From positions 40,793 to 104,792 of the forward strand of contig NZ_FQUW01000012.1 of the NCBI RefSeq assembly GCF_900129285.1: a DNA stretch of 64,000 nucleotides. Direction: 5' to 3'. This DNA comes from Desulfofundulus australicus DSM 11792. GTDB lineage: Bacteria; Bacillota; Desulfotomaculia; Desulfotomaculales; Desulfovirgulaceae. The notes under the pieces are model-generated. The model was given only the letters and a program-made list of their open reading frames with translations, searched no databases and was not told the origin of the DNA. How positions within the stretch are numbered: position 1 is the first letter of the stretch; every line of letters begins with the position of its first letter. The position numbers and the translations under genes were made by a program. Shown here in pieces: positions 49,350 through 58,502 of the stretch.

Positions 49350-49607
49350 TCAGACTGCACTCCTCATCCCATTTGCCGCACAACGTACCCGGTGGACCGC
49401 CTTCTCCAGCAGGTCCACCGCCCGCGCCGCGTCCTCGTAACCAAATTTCGCGCCTGCCGTCAGCCTCCCGGCTTCGTACAGCGCCTGCCGTACTTCTTCG
49501 AGTGTTTCCCGAAACCTGGCACGCTCCAGGCCCAGTGCAGAAAGGGCAAGTTCCTCAGCTTTTTGGGGACCGTACCTGTCGGCCAGCTCCCGCAGCGACC
49601 TCATCAT
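49350..49607 (-). CDS. Small helical protein
   Basis: ATG 49607 overlaps the stop of the 49604 gene (ATGA). 85 residues, all helical, charged. Forms a tight run with 49604 and 49815. Unknown. Confidence 0.45.
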   Translation of the reverse strand: MMRSLRELADRYGPQKAEELALSALGLERARFRETLEEVRQALYEAGRLTAGAKFGYEDAARAVDLLEKAVHRVRCAANGMRSAV

Positions 49608-49825
49608 GAAGCGTAGCACCTCCCGCCGCAGCACTTCGCTTCGCCATCAAGAAGGCTTTCCACAAAAGACATTGCCCGCCGGCACGCCAAAAGTCTCCCC
49701 GCCAGGTTCGCCGTTTCTATGGGAGAGCCGCCTCCCTGTTCCAGCCTGTCGGAAACTTCCCGCGCCGCTTCTTCCAGACCGCTGATCACCCGCTGGAGAA
49801 TTTTTTCTGCACGCTTACACTGCAT
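49604..49825 (-). CDS. Small helical cysteine-containing protein
   Basis: ATG 49825 follows GGGAGTGCTGAAAA and overlaps the stop of the DUF2325 gene. 73 residues, helical, ending with CCGGRC, which could bind metal. Unknown. Confidence 0.4.
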   Translation of the reverse strand: MQCKRAEKILQRVISGLEEAAREVSDRLEQGGGSPIETANLAGRLLACRRAMSFVESLLDGEAKCCGGRCYAS

Positions 49826-50090
49826 TTTTCAGCACTCCCACTTCAGAAAGCCCCCGCCTGAGCCAGATCACCTTTACCCCAGCCTTCCGGGCCAGCTCCC
49901 TGACCCGGTACATCAGGGCGTGGTTGACGAAGCCGGTATAGACCACTACCAGTCCCGTATCTCTCGGGAAATTTTTGGGCAGCTTCTTCCTCCGGCCGTC
50001 CCAGTGAACAACCTCCTGCACCCCAAACTTTTGCCTCAGCACCGCTGACGCCGCACCTAAACGGTCGGTGCCTACGATAAGACATCGCAC
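49815..50090 (-). CDS. DUF2325 protein
   Basis: GTG 50090 stands behind GGGAGGTGG. 91 residues: CLIVGTDRLG, HWDGRRKKLP, VYTGFVNHALMYRVRELAR, KVIWLRRG. Matches the DUF2325 family, small proteins with an alpha/beta fold and no known reaction. Confidence 0.75.
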   Translation of the reverse strand: MRCLIVGTDRLGAASAVLRQKFGVQEVVHWDGRRKKLPKNFPRDTGLVVVYTGFVNHALMYRVRELARKAGVKVIWLRRGLSEVGVLKNAV

Positions 50091-50114
50091 CAAAAACCAC
50101 CTCCCGTAAAAAAG

Positions 50115-50131
50115 TTGCGGGCCGAGAAAAC
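50115..50131 (-). terminator. Hairpin at the right end of the minus-strand block
   Basis: GGGCC/GGCCC-type stem with TTTTTTAC on the minus strand before the DUF2325 gene. A further palindrome (CCCAACC.../...GGTTGTTGGG) lies at 50162-50205. Confidence 0.45.
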
Positions 50132-50379
50132 CCGGCCCCCAATTAAAACCATGACCCAATGTCCCAACCTCTGGTAAATAACAGAAACTACCAGGTTGTT
50201 GGGAACAGCTTACATTTAGAGTGTTAAATAGCACTACTTAGCTGGTATCCATTTTTACTTCATCCTCCGGTGTTACCAGCGATTCAGGCCAAAAAGGGCA
50301 GACTAACCCTCTATCGGTTATGATAAAACTTTGGCCGTATCACTGTGGATAACTTCACCTTTGGTTCAATAACAACTTG

Positions 50380-50408
50380 TTGTTACTTGGGAAGATGTAT
50401 GTTATAAT
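50380..50408 (+). promoter_or_regulatory. SigA-type promoter of the opuC-like operon
   Basis: TTGTTA, 17 bases, TATAAT; predicted start near 50415, giving a leader of about 110 bases that contains CAAACA/TGTTTG inverted repeats, a possible operator. The remaining gap 50135-50379 holds no gene. Confidence 0.7.
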
Positions 50409-50524
50409 ATGTCAAACAAAATACATGTTTATTAAACCTGTTTGTAAACAAATTAGTGATCAATATTAGTTAATTGATAAAACTTTTATCATACGGCTGG
50501 TGCCGGTACACGGGAGGGCAAAAA

Positions 50525-51646
50525 GTGATCAAATTTGAAGAAGTTACTAAAAAATACGGCAACCAGGAAGTGGTAAAAAACATCAATATGCACGTTCGCG
50601 AGGGCGAATTCATGGTGCTCATCGGCCCCAGCGGGTGCGGCAAAACAACCACCTTAAAAATGATCAACCGGCTGGTGGAGCCAACTTCCGGGCGCATTTT
50701 AATCCGCGACCAGGATATCATGGACATGAATCCGGTTAAGCTCAGGCGGGAAATAGGTTATGTAATTCAACAAATCGGCCTGTTCCCCAACATGACCATT
50801 GAACAAAATGTGGACCTGGTACCCCGACTCCTGAAATGGGACAAGGAAAGAAGGGCCAAGCGCGTCCGCGAATTGCTGGAACTGGTGGACATGGACCCGG
50901 ACCTTTACGCCCACCGCTACCCCAACGAATTAAGCGGCGGCCAGCAGCAGCGCATCGGCGTGCTTCGTGCCCTGGCCGCAGAACCATCCGTCATTTTGAT
51001 GGACGAACCCTTTGGCGCCCTTGACCCCATTACCCGGGAAAATCTCCAGGATGAGCTGAAAAACCTGCAAAACAAACTGCACAAAACCATTGTGTTCGTC
51101 ACCCACGATATGGACGAAGCTTTAAAGCTAGCCGACCGCATAGCCATCATGAAGGACGGCCAGATCGTGCAACTGGATACTCCCGAAATGATCCTGAGGA
51201 AACCGGCCAACGAATTCGTGCTGGAATTCATCGGCAAGCACCGGGTGGCCGGCGGTGGCCCTGCCACAGTTGAATCCGTGATGAAGTCCAACCCGGTGAT
51301 CATCGGGCCGGAACGGGGTGTGGAGGAGGCCCTGGCCCTGATGAAGCACAAGGGGGTAAATACCCTGTTGGTGGTGGAACAGGACAAGCGCCTCGTGGGC
51401 GTGGTGACAGTGGAAAAACTGGACAAAAATCGCCGGCGGGCCAGTACGGTAAAAGAGTTGGTGGAAACCGATATACCGGTGGTGGCAGCCGGATCCCCGG
51501 CTCGGGAAGCCTTTAACACACTTACCGCCAACAAGCTGGACTACCTGCCCGTGGTGGACGAAAAAAAGCGCCTTCTGGGCCTGGTAACTAAAACCAGCAT
51601 TGTCAACGCCCTGGCCAGCTTCGTTTGGAAGGAGGAAACCGCATGA
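50525..51646 (+). CDS. opuCA: Glycine betaine/carnitine/choline ABC transporter ATP-binding protein
   Basis: GTG 50525 follows GGGAGGG. About 373 residues. ABC ATPase with Walker A GPSGCGKTT, LSGGQQQRIG signature and Walker B VILMDEPFGALDP, then a pair of CBS domains (VESVMKSNPVIIG; TVKELVETDIPVV), the mark of the OpuA/OpuC osmoprotectant ATPases whose CBS module senses ionic strength. First gene of a four-gene plus-strand operon. Confidence 0.92.
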   Translation: MIKFEEVTKKYGNQEVVKNINMHVREGEFMVLIGPSGCGKTTTLKMINRLVEPTSGRILIRDQDIMDMNPVKLRREIGYVIQQIGLFPNMTIEQNVDLVPRLLKWDKERRAKRVRELLELVDMDPDLYAHRYPNELSGGQQQRIGVLRALAAEPSVILMDEPFGALDPITRENLQDELKNLQNKLHKTIVFVTHDMDEALKLADRIAIMKDGQIVQLDTPEMILRKPANEFVLEFIGKHRVAGGGPATVESVMKSNPVIIGPERGVEEALALMKHKGVNTLLVVEQDKRLVGVVTVEKLDKNRRRASTVKELVETDIPVVAAGSPAREAFNTLTANKLDYLPVVDEKKRLLGLVTKTSIVNALASFVWKEETA

Positions 51647-52284
51647 ACCCGCTGCTGGAGCTGTTAACCCGGAGCTGGGCGGACATCCTTATGGCCACCT
51701 GGCAACACGTATACCTCTCCCTGGGGTCGGTGGCCCTCGGCGCCCTGGTGGCCGTCCCCTTGGGCATCTGGCTGTCCAGCCGCCAAAATATCGCCCGGGT
51801 GGTGTTAAGTATAGCCGGCACCATCCAAACCATTCCCAGCCTTGCTTTTTTCGGCTTCACCCTACCCGTTCTGGGCATCGGCGTCCTGCCGGCTATGGTG
51901 GTTCTCTTCCTTTATTCCTTGCTGCCGATTCTGCGCAACACCTATACCGGAATCAGAGAAGTCCCGGGAGAACTGATTGAAGCGGGGCGCGGAATGGGCA
52001 TGAACGACCGGCAACTGCTGTTCATGGTTAAATTGCCTATGGCACTGCCGGTAATAATGGCAGGAATTAGAATTTCCTCCGTTTACATCATCAGCTGGGC
52101 CACCATCGCCGCGCTCATCGGTGCCGGCGGGCTGGGCGACCTTATATGGGGAGGCATGAACGTGTACGATATATGGCTAATCTTAGCCGGGACCATTCCG
52201 GCGGCCCTACTGGCTCTGTTGGCCAGCTTCATCCTGGGACGGCTGGAGAAAGCCGTTACGCCACGGGGCTTGAGATCAACATAA
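51643..52284 (+). CDS. opuCB: Osmoprotectant ABC transporter permease
   Basis: ATG 51643 overlaps the opuCA stop (ATGA) behind GGAGG. Six helices; the EAA-type loop is EAGRGMGMNDRQLLFMVKLPMALP and GGLGDLIWGG follows. Membrane channel half; partners with the second permease gene. Confidence 0.88.
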   Translation: MNPLLELLTRSWADILMATWQHVYLSLGSVALGALVAVPLGIWLSSRQNIARVVLSIAGTIQTIPSLAFFGFTLPVLGIGVLPAMVVLFLYSLLPILRNTYTGIREVPGELIEAGRGMGMNDRQLLFMVKLPMALPVIMAGIRISSVYIISWATIAALIGAGGLGDLIWGGMNVYDIWLILAGTIPAALLALLASFILGRLEKAVTPRGLRST

Positions 52285-52318
52285 ACATAAAAGATTGGTG
52301 GGTAAGGAGGTGAATGGC

Positions 52319-52933
52319 TTGGGCCAAATTTTGCAACTTACACTGGAGCACCTGTGCTTATCGGCCGCCGGGGTACTGGTCGCCGGCTTGGTTGGTGTAC
52401 CTCTGGGCATATTGCTGGTGCGGGCCCGCGCGTTGGCCGGTCCGGTCATGAGCCTCGTGGACGTCTTGCAGACCATTCCCAGCCTGGCCATGCTGGCGCT
52501 GGTCATGTTTTTCCTGGGCCTTGGCAATAACAGCCTTATTGCCGCACTTTTCGTTTATGCACTGCTGCCCATTCTCAGAAATACGTACACCGGTCTGGCC
52601 GGCGTCAGCCCGGACCTGTTGGAAGCGGGCAAGGGTATGGGCATGACCGGCTGGCAATTGCTGCGCCAGGTTCAGCTCCCCATCGCCCTGCCGATTATTT
52701 TAGCTGGCTTTCGAGTGGCCATGGTTACAGCCATCGGCATTGCCACCATCGGCACTTTAATTGGTGCTGGCGGGCTGGGCGAACCTATCTGGAGGGGCAT
52801 TCAGCTGGCAAACACTTTCATGATCATGACGGGGGCCGTTCCCGCCGCCCTGCTGGCCATCATCGCCGACGTATTGCTGGGCGGGCTGGAAAAGGCACTG
52901 GTACCGAGGGGGTTGCGAGCTAAAAACATTTAA
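52319..52933 (+). CDS. opuCD: Osmoprotectant ABC transporter permease (second)
   Basis: TTG 52319 follows AAGGAGG with eight bases. Close paralogue of the 51643 gene with EAGKGMGMTGWQLLRQVQLP. Two permeases plus one ATPase and one binding protein is the OpuC arrangement, although the order here is A-B-D-C. Confidence 0.85.
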   Translation: MGQILQLTLEHLCLSAAGVLVAGLVGVPLGILLVRARALAGPVMSLVDVLQTIPSLAMLALVMFFLGLGNNSLIAALFVYALLPILRNTYTGLAGVSPDLLEAGKGMGMTGWQLLRQVQLPIALPIILAGFRVAMVTAIGIATIGTLIGAGGLGEPIWRGIQLANTFMIMTGAVPAALLAIIADVLLGGLEKALVPRGLRAKNI

Positions 52934-52957
52934 TACTATGCAAAAGGGGAGTGACTG

Positions 52958-53863
52958 ATGAAAAGGAAAGGGTTGTTGCTTATAGCAACCTTGCTTACCG
53001 CTGTGTCGCTTATTGTAGCGGGATGTGCCGGGGAAAACGCCAAAAGTGCGGGCGGAAAAATTGTGGTGGGCTCCAAAAACTTTAACGAGAATATCATCCT
53101 GGGTGAAATGCTGGCCCAGTTGATCGAAGCCAAAACCGACCTGCAGGTGGAGCGCAAGCTGAACCTGGGCGGGACGCTGGTTTGCTTCAACGCCCTGAAA
53201 AACGGCGACCTGGACCTGTACCCGGACTACACCGGCACAGGATTGATGGCCATCCTGAAACAACCCGTGGAAACCGATCCGGATAAGGTTTACAACTACG
53301 TGCAAGAGCAATACAACAAAAAATTCAAGCTCAAATGGTTGAAACCTTTCGGTTTCAACAACACTTATGCCATTGCGGTACCCCGGGAAACTGCCGAAAA
53401 ATATAACCTGGAAAAGGTGTCGGACCTGGTGCCATTGGCCGGGAACATGGTTTTCGGCGCCGAGCAGGAGTTTTTCAACCGGCCCGATGGTTATGACGGG
53501 CTAGTCAAAACTTACGGGCTCAAGTTTAAAAACACTAAATCCTTTGAAACCGCCCTCAAGTACCAGGCCACAGCCCAAGGTAAAATTGACGTGACGGACG
53601 CCTTCAGCACCGACGGTGAATTGATCACCTACGATTTAAAGATTCTGGAAGATGACAAGAAATTTTTCCCGCCCTACTTTTGTACGGCTGTAGTGCGGAT
53701 GGACACGCTGGAAAAGTACCCTGAACTGGAAGATACACTGAACATGCTGGCCGGCCAGATCAGCGACGAGGAGATGCAGCAACTCAATTACCAGGTAGCG
53801 GAAAAGGGGCGCGACGCCAAGGAAGTGGTAAGAGAGTTCCTGGAAAACAAAGGCATCATTTAA
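52958..53863 (+). CDS. opuCC: Osmoprotectant-binding lipoprotein
   Basis: ATG 52958 follows AAAAGGGGAG. Lipoprotein signal with lipobox IVAGC (residues about 17-21), then a QAT-family substrate-binding domain (VGSKNFNENIILGEMLAQ, LYPDYTGTGL). Captures betaine, choline or carnitine outside the cell. Exact ligand not readable. Confidence 0.88.
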   Translation: MKRKGLLLIATLLTAVSLIVAGCAGENAKSAGGKIVVGSKNFNENIILGEMLAQLIEAKTDLQVERKLNLGGTLVCFNALKNGDLDLYPDYTGTGLMAILKQPVETDPDKVYNYVQEQYNKKFKLKWLKPFGFNNTYAIAVPRETAEKYNLEKVSDLVPLAGNMVFGAEQEFFNRPDGYDGLVKTYGLKFKNTKSFETALKYQATAQGKIDVTDAFSTDGELITYDLKILEDDKKFFPPYFCTAVVRMDTLEKYPELEDTLNMLAGQISDEEMQQLNYQVAEKGRDAKEVVREFLENKGII

Positions 53864-54267
53864 TACCGTGTTCCATCAAAGACCCCCTGCTTTGCGCAGG
53901 CAGAGTAAGTCAGTACCGAGTTCATATAAAGGGAGACCTTTAGCCAGAATGTGGTGAACAATCACCGTAGCCGCGTGCGTAACGTCATAGAGTCTAGAAA
54001 ACAACTGGAAAAACGATTGAAGAATGTCTGATGCACTCCGGCTGAGGTGACCGAGCTGCGGCTATTGTTACCTCTCCGGAACTGGAAATATGAGTCTGGA
54101 GTAATTCTCCCCACGTTGACCGGATAATCGGTGGGCCGGAGGAGAAATGGATTTGAGATCCTGGTTGATCCGGGATGGTCTTACCTTTTCTTCCAGCCCA
54201 ACTCTTTTTTTTTCTCAGTGTCTCGTAAACATAAAACATGACTGGACAGATGGCATAATTATCAAAT
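53864..54267. other. Non-coding stretch after the opuC operon
   Basis: No convincing gene. A CCTGC/GCAGG hairpin at about 53888-53903 may end the operon. The minus strand has an open frame (53994-54290) without a ribosome site that starts inside the 23-base repeat, so it is taken as chance or as relic of a mobile element. Confidence 0.5.
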
Positions 54268-54290
54268 ACCGTTCCTAAGCACGTGGACAT
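54268..54290. repeat. 23-base repeat, copy 2 (solo IS end relic)
   Basis: Identical to 35780-35802; no transposase nearby. Confidence 0.7.
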
Positions 54291-54780
54291 TCGTGCTGCC
54301 TCGCCTGCAGTGGACTTTCACCATCAAGTTAACGCCCATGCCGGGCGCACAAAAACAACGGGCCGAGAAACTCCGACCCGTGCGACATACTTCCTGTGTT
54401 CGAATCGTGCGACCGCAGGGGTGATATTTTATCCCGGCCTTACACCGCCCGCCAGTCGCGCCGCCCTCCCCGGGCAGAAAGCCGGGATTCCAAAAGAAAA
54501 AGCCCGCGAGATCGCGGGCAACAAAAACCGGGAGGTACCTCCGCCACCGCCGCCCCTCCCGAAAACGGCGGTTTCCAGACAAAAATTGAGCCGGGCAAAA
54601 TACGCTGCCCGGACATTCTGCTTTTTATTTGAATTTCTTGATTCTTCCAGCTGCCCCTTGAATCCTCCAATCCCTGTAGGTCGCTTTTCATCAGCATTAA
54701 GTCTACCAGATCCTCCAGAAAATCCATAATCTTGCATAAAGGTATTAAAATTTTTGAGTAATGTTTCTTAAAAAATTTTA
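54291..54780. other. Relic DNA with minus-strand terminators
   Basis: Two minus-strand hairpins with T runs, AAAGCCCGCGAGATCGCGGGC at about 54496-54516 (stem GCCCGCGA/TCGCGGGC) and GCCGGGCA/TGCCCGG at 54590-54612, imply former minus-strand genes like those of the left block. The open frames here (for example 54440-54727) lack ribosome sites and run through the hairpins, so I do not call them genes. Confidence 0.45.
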
Positions 54781-54908
54781 ATGTTACAGCAGGTAAATGT
54801 GGATACCCGTCGAATTAAGAAGATAAAAGATTCCATTTAGCTTCCCGGTACCTAAAACGGAAGGGCTACTGGGGTTGTGGACCTGAATGTCAAGGAGGTG
54901 AACTGAAG

Positions 54909-55583
54909 CTGAAAGAAGAGATGCTGGATATCCCCCCGGAACTGCAAGTGCTGATTCCCATTGCCCGGGGAATCGTGCAGACCTTCGGCAGGTACTGTGA
55001 AGTAGCTGTCCACGATTTGCGCAATCCAGAGGCCTCACTTATCTATCTGGCCGGAAACATTACCCGGCGTCAAAAAGGTGCTCCGGTAACGAACATCGTA
55101 CTGGAGAGCATCCGGAAGTATGGCGATAGTTGTCCTGACCTGATTGGCTACAAAAATGTCACCAAAGATGGCCGCATCCTAAAATCTTCTACCATCTTTG
55201 TCAGGGATAGCTACGGGAAAATTATCGGCTGCTTGTGCATCAACTATGATATCACCGATTTGCTCGTGCATAAGGGGCACATAGAAGAATTGATTGCTTT
55301 TGATGAAAAGTCACAGACAGACCAGGGCAGTGAAATTTTTGCGACTGACATTACGGAAGTACTGGAGGCTATGATTGAGCAGGTTATTAATAGGATAGGC
55401 ATTCCCCCGGCCAGGATGCAGAAAGAGGATAAAGTCCGGGTTGTCCGTGAACTGGACCTTAAAGGAGTATTTCTCATTAAAGGGGCAGTGGAGAAAATCG
55501 CCTCTGTACTGGGGGTTTCCCGGTATACAATATATAACTATTTGGATGAGGATCGGTCCAACCGGAGCAACAATATCATTTAA
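54909..55583 (+). CDS. YheO/DauR-like PAS-HTH transcription regulator
   Basis: AAGGAGG at 54892-54898 is ten bases before an in-frame CTG at 54909; the first ATG is at 54921, 22 bases away. So either a CTG start or the ATG. Residues 1-130: YheO-type PAS domain (IARGIVQTFGRYCEVAVHDL, GCLCINYD). C-terminal HTH_22 domain (KGAVEKIASVLGVSRYTIYNYLDE). Family members such as DauR control amino-acid catabolism. Likely regulates the three following genes. Confidence 0.82.
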   Translation: MKEEMLDIPPELQVLIPIARGIVQTFGRYCEVAVHDLRNPEASLIYLAGNITRRQKGAPVTNIVLESIRKYGDSCPDLIGYKNVTKDGRILKSSTIFVRDSYGKIIGCLCINYDITDLLVHKGHIEELIAFDEKSQTDQGSEIFATDITEVLEAMIEQVINRIGIPPARMQKEDKVRVVRELDLKGVFLIKGAVEKIASVLGVSRYTIYNYLDEDRSNRSNNII

Positions 55584-55607
55584 AGTATTCACAGGAGGCG
55601 ATTAAAA

Positions 55608-55991
55608 ATGGAAAAAGTCATTATCAGCACCCCAAAAGCACCGGCAGCTATAGGGCCTTATTCACAAGCTGTAAAGGCCGGTAATCTGATGTTTATATCA
55701 GGACAGATTCCCATTGACCCGGCTACCGGCAATGTCGTAGGGGGAGACATCCAGGAACAAACAAAACAATGTCTGAAAAATCTCCAGGCAATTTGTGAGG
55801 CCGCCGGTTCAACTCTCAAGGATGTCGTAAAAACCACTATCTTCATAAAGGATATGGCCCAGTTTACCAAGGTTAATGATACCTATGCAGAATTCTTTAA
55901 AGAAGATGCTCCGGCACGTGCCTGCGTGGAAGTATCCTGCCTGCCTAAAAATGTTCTGGTAGAAATTGAAGCGGTTGTTCTCGTTAAGTAA
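55608..55991 (+). CDS. ridA: RidA family enamine/imine deaminase
   Basis: ATG 55608 follows AGGAGG. 127 residues with the family marks [24 protein letters not shown], and [21 protein letters not shown]; the arginine that binds the imine carboxylate is present (PARACVEV). RidA destroys reactive 2-aminoacrylate and related imines made by PLP dehydratases. Its place before a PLP enzyme gene supports that the neighbour makes such intermediates. Confidence 0.92.
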   Translation: MEKVIISTPKAPAAIGPYSQAVKAGNLMFISGQIPIDPATGNVVGGDIQEQTKQCLKNLQAICEAAGSTLKDVVKTTIFIKDMAQFTKVNDTYAEFFKEDAPARACVEVSCLPKNVLVEIEAVVLVK

Positions 55992-56035
55992 AAAGCGATT
56001 GATAAACCAATAAATAGCCGGAAGGAAGGATTGGT

Positions 56036-57244
56036 ATGAGCCACGTAACTCATCTGGAATGTTCAAAATGCGGTAAACATTACAATAGCGAAGAAGTTCA
56101 CCAGCTCTGCGAATGTGGCGGCCCCCTGCTTGTCCGCTACGATCTGGAACAGGTAAAGAAAAACTTCCACAAGGAAGACTTAAAAGGTCGGGAGCCCAGT
56201 CTGTGGCGCTACCGGGAATTGCTGCCGTTGAAGGACAAAAATAACCAGGTTTCTCTCGGGGAAGGCATGACTCCTATAATTAAGATGGACGTGGCCGGAC
56301 CTGCCATAGGTTTAAAAAACCTGTACTTAAAGGACGAGGGAGTCATTCCTTCAGGTACTTTTAAATCGAGAGGTGCTGCGGTAGGGGTATCCAGGGCAAA
56401 AGAGCTCGGCATCAAGACACTGGCCATGCCTACCAACGGTAATGCCGGTGCGGCCTGGGCCACCTACTGCGCCAGGGCGGGCATCAAATGCGTGATTGTC
56501 ATGCCCCAGGACGCACCGGAAATTACCCGGAACGAATGTGCTATTACCGGCGCAGACTTATATCTCGTGGACGGCTTAATCAGCGATGCGGGCAAGATTG
56601 TAGGAAGGGCAGTGCAGAAATACGGGTGGTTTGATGCTTCCACGCTGAAAGAGCCTTACCGCATTGAAGGCAAAAAGACCATGGGACTGGAAATCGCCGA
56701 ACAGTTCAACTGGGAAGTACCAGATGTTATTCTGTATCCCACCGGTGGCGGAGTAGGGATTATTGGTATCTACAAAGCCCTGCAGGAACTCCGGTCCATC
56801 GGATGGATTGGTGAAAAAATGCCCCGCCTGGTAGCTGTACAGGCTGAGGGCTGTGCACCGATTGTAAAAGCATGGAACGGGAGGAAAACAGAATCCGAAT
56901 TCTGGCAAAACGCTTATACCTGTGCTTTTGGCATTAATGTGCCCAAGGCCCTGGGTGACTTTCTGGTGCTTGAAGCTATCTATAAAACCGATGGATGTGC
57001 CGTGGCCGTTAGCGACGAGGAAATTTTGAAGGCACAGGCTGTCCTGGCAGCAAAGGAGGGGGCATTCGTTTGTCCCGAGGGTGCCTCTCTTTACAGTGCT
57101 GCCAGGAAACTCAGAGAGCAAGGTTGGCTGAAGGAAGATGAAACTGTGCTTCTGCTAAACACCGGCTCGGGCTTGAAATACCCTGAAACTGTAAAGGTAG
57201 AAGTCCCACTCCTTCAACCTGATGATGATATCCCCGAAGTGTAG
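56036..57244 (+). CDS. Threonine-synthase-like PLP enzyme with zinc ribbon
   Basis: ATG 56036 follows GGAAGGA. N-terminal zinc ribbon (C9, C12, C25, C27), then the fold-type II PLP core with the lysine in SGTFKSRGA (K110), TNGNAGAAWATYCARAG, and glycine loop PTGGGVG. Matches threonine synthase class II/short forms by sequence. In this operon with RidA, a YheO regulator and an amino-acid symporter, a catabolic dehydratase-type role is as likely as threonine synthesis. No hom or thrB gene is nearby. Confidence 0.8.
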   Translation: MSHVTHLECSKCGKHYNSEEVHQLCECGGPLLVRYDLEQVKKNFHKEDLKGREPSLWRYRELLPLKDKNNQVSLGEGMTPIIKMDVAGPAIGLKNLYLKDEGVIPSGTFKSRGAAVGVSRAKELGIKTLAMPTNGNAGAAWATYCARAGIKCVIVMPQDAPEITRNECAITGADLYLVDGLISDAGKIVGRAVQKYGWFDASTLKEPYRIEGKKTMGLEIAEQFNWEVPDVILYPTGGGVGIIGIYKALQELRSIGWIGEKMPRLVAVQAEGCAPIVKAWNGRKTESEFWQNAYTCAFGINVPKALGDFLVLEAIYKTDGCAVAVSDEEILKAQAVLAAKEGAFVCPEGASLYSAARKLREQGWLKEDETVLLLNTGSGLKYPETVKVEVPLLQPDDDIPEV

Positions 57245-57269
57245 AATAAAGAAGGGAGGAAGTGTGTAA

Positions 57270-58502
57270 ATGGCTGGCAAGAGAAGGTTAAGCCTGGGAG
57301 TACAGGTCCTTATCGGCCTGGCGCTCGGTGTCTTACTCAGTATTTTATCCAAGGACATAGGCGTCCGGCTGGAACCGCTGGGTAAGGCGTTTATCAGGTT
57401 AATCCAGATGGTAATCGTTCCCCTGGTATTTCCGTTAATTGTCATTGGCATTGCAGGGATGCATGACGTCAAAAAACTGGGCCGTGTGGCCGTGAAAACC
57501 CTAATCTATTTCGAAGTAGTGACCACCATCGCTATCGTCATGGGAGTTATTGTGGCTAGATTAACTAATGTCGGTGCCGGAGCGCAACTTGCCAACGTTG
57601 ATACTCAGGCACTGGGGAAACTGGCCAAGGGTATTGACCTGACCAAGTTCTTTTTAGAGATAATTCCTAATAACGTGGTAAGCGCAATGGCCGAAGGCAA
57701 GCTCCTGCCAATTATCTTCTTCGGTATCTTCTTTGGTCTGGCCCTGGTTGCCATCGGTGATAAAGGTAAGCCGGTGCTCACATTGTTTGAATCCTGGACA
57801 CAAGCTATGTTTAAAGTCATTGAGTATGCCGTTTCTTTTGCTCCCATCGGTGTGTTTGGCTTTGTAGCTTTCAGTGTATCCAAGTACGGTATTCAAAGCC
57901 TGATTTCCCTAGGGCAATTCGTAGCCGTAGCCTATCTGGCATTCCTGCTGGCAGCGCTAGTATTATTCCCGCTTATTGCCCTTGTTTTCCGGGTTCCTTA
58001 CGTATCCTTGTTACGTTTCACCTGGGATTTAATCTTGCTGGCCTTCACCACCCGCAGTTCGGAAGTGGCGCTTCCGCTTCTTATTGACCGACTAGAAAAA
58101 TTTGGGACAAGCCGTTCCATCAACTCGTTTGTACTGCCTACCGGGTATTCCTTTAACCTGGACGGGGCGAGTATCTATGCCAGCCTAGCCGTTGTCTTCA
58201 TTGCTCATGTATATAACCTGCCCTTGAGCATGGTCCAGATCCTGACTATAATCGGTATATTAATGGTTATGACGAAGGGTTTGGCCGGAGTTCCATCGGC
58301 GGTGCTGGTAGTGCTTTTAGCTACTGCTACTGAAATAGGCCTGCCGCCGGAAGGGGTTGCTTTGCTGATGGCCGTTGACTTTTTCGTGGATATGGGCCGT
58401 ACAGCTCTAAACGTTATCGGAAATTCCCTGGCAACAGTAGTAATTGCAAAGTGGGAAAACGCCTTTGATCATAAGCAGGATGTACTTGTGGCTCAAAATT
58501 AA
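57270..58502 (+). CDS. Dicarboxylate/amino acid:cation symporter (DAACS)
   Basis: ATG 57270 follows GGGAGGAAGTG. 410 residues, eight helices with the hallmark TTRSSEVALP, PTGYSFNLDG and NVIGNSLATVV motifs of the GltP/SstT family. TTRSSE replaces the common STSSS(A/E)TLP serine-rich motif, so the substrate may differ. Confidence 0.85.
   Translation: MAGKRRLSLGVQVLIGLALGVLLSILSKDIGVRLEPLGKAFIRLIQMVIVPLVFPLIVIGIAGMHDVKKLGRVAVKTLIYFEVVTTIAIVMGVIVARLTNVGAGAQLANVDTQALGKLAKGIDLTKFFLEIIPNNVVSAMAEGKLLPIIFFGIFFGLALVAIGDKGKPVLTLFESWTQAMFKVIEYAVSFAPIGVFGFVAFSVSKYGIQSLISLGQFVAVAYLAFLLAALVLFPLIALVFRVPYVSLLRFTWDLILLAFTTRSSEVALPLLIDRLEKFGTSRSINSFVLPTGYSFNLDGASIYASLAVVFIAHVYNLPLSMVQILTIIGILMVMTKGLAGVPSAVLVVLLATATEIGLPPEGVALLMAVDFFVDMGRTALNVIGNSLATVVIAKWENAFDHKQDVLVAQN

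Noticed and set aside
53994..54290. 98-residue minus-strand ORF
   Set aside because: No ribosome site, begins inside the 23-base repeat, no hydrophobic or domain signal.
35780..54290. The 23-base repeat as attL/attR of an 18.5 kb integrated element
   Set aside because: The interval mixes IS, secretion genes and the opuC operon with no integrase at either end, and copy 1 fits the IS607 right end better.
54440..54727. 95-residue minus-strand ORF
   Set aside because: No ribosome site and it runs through two terminator hairpins; taken as relic DNA.
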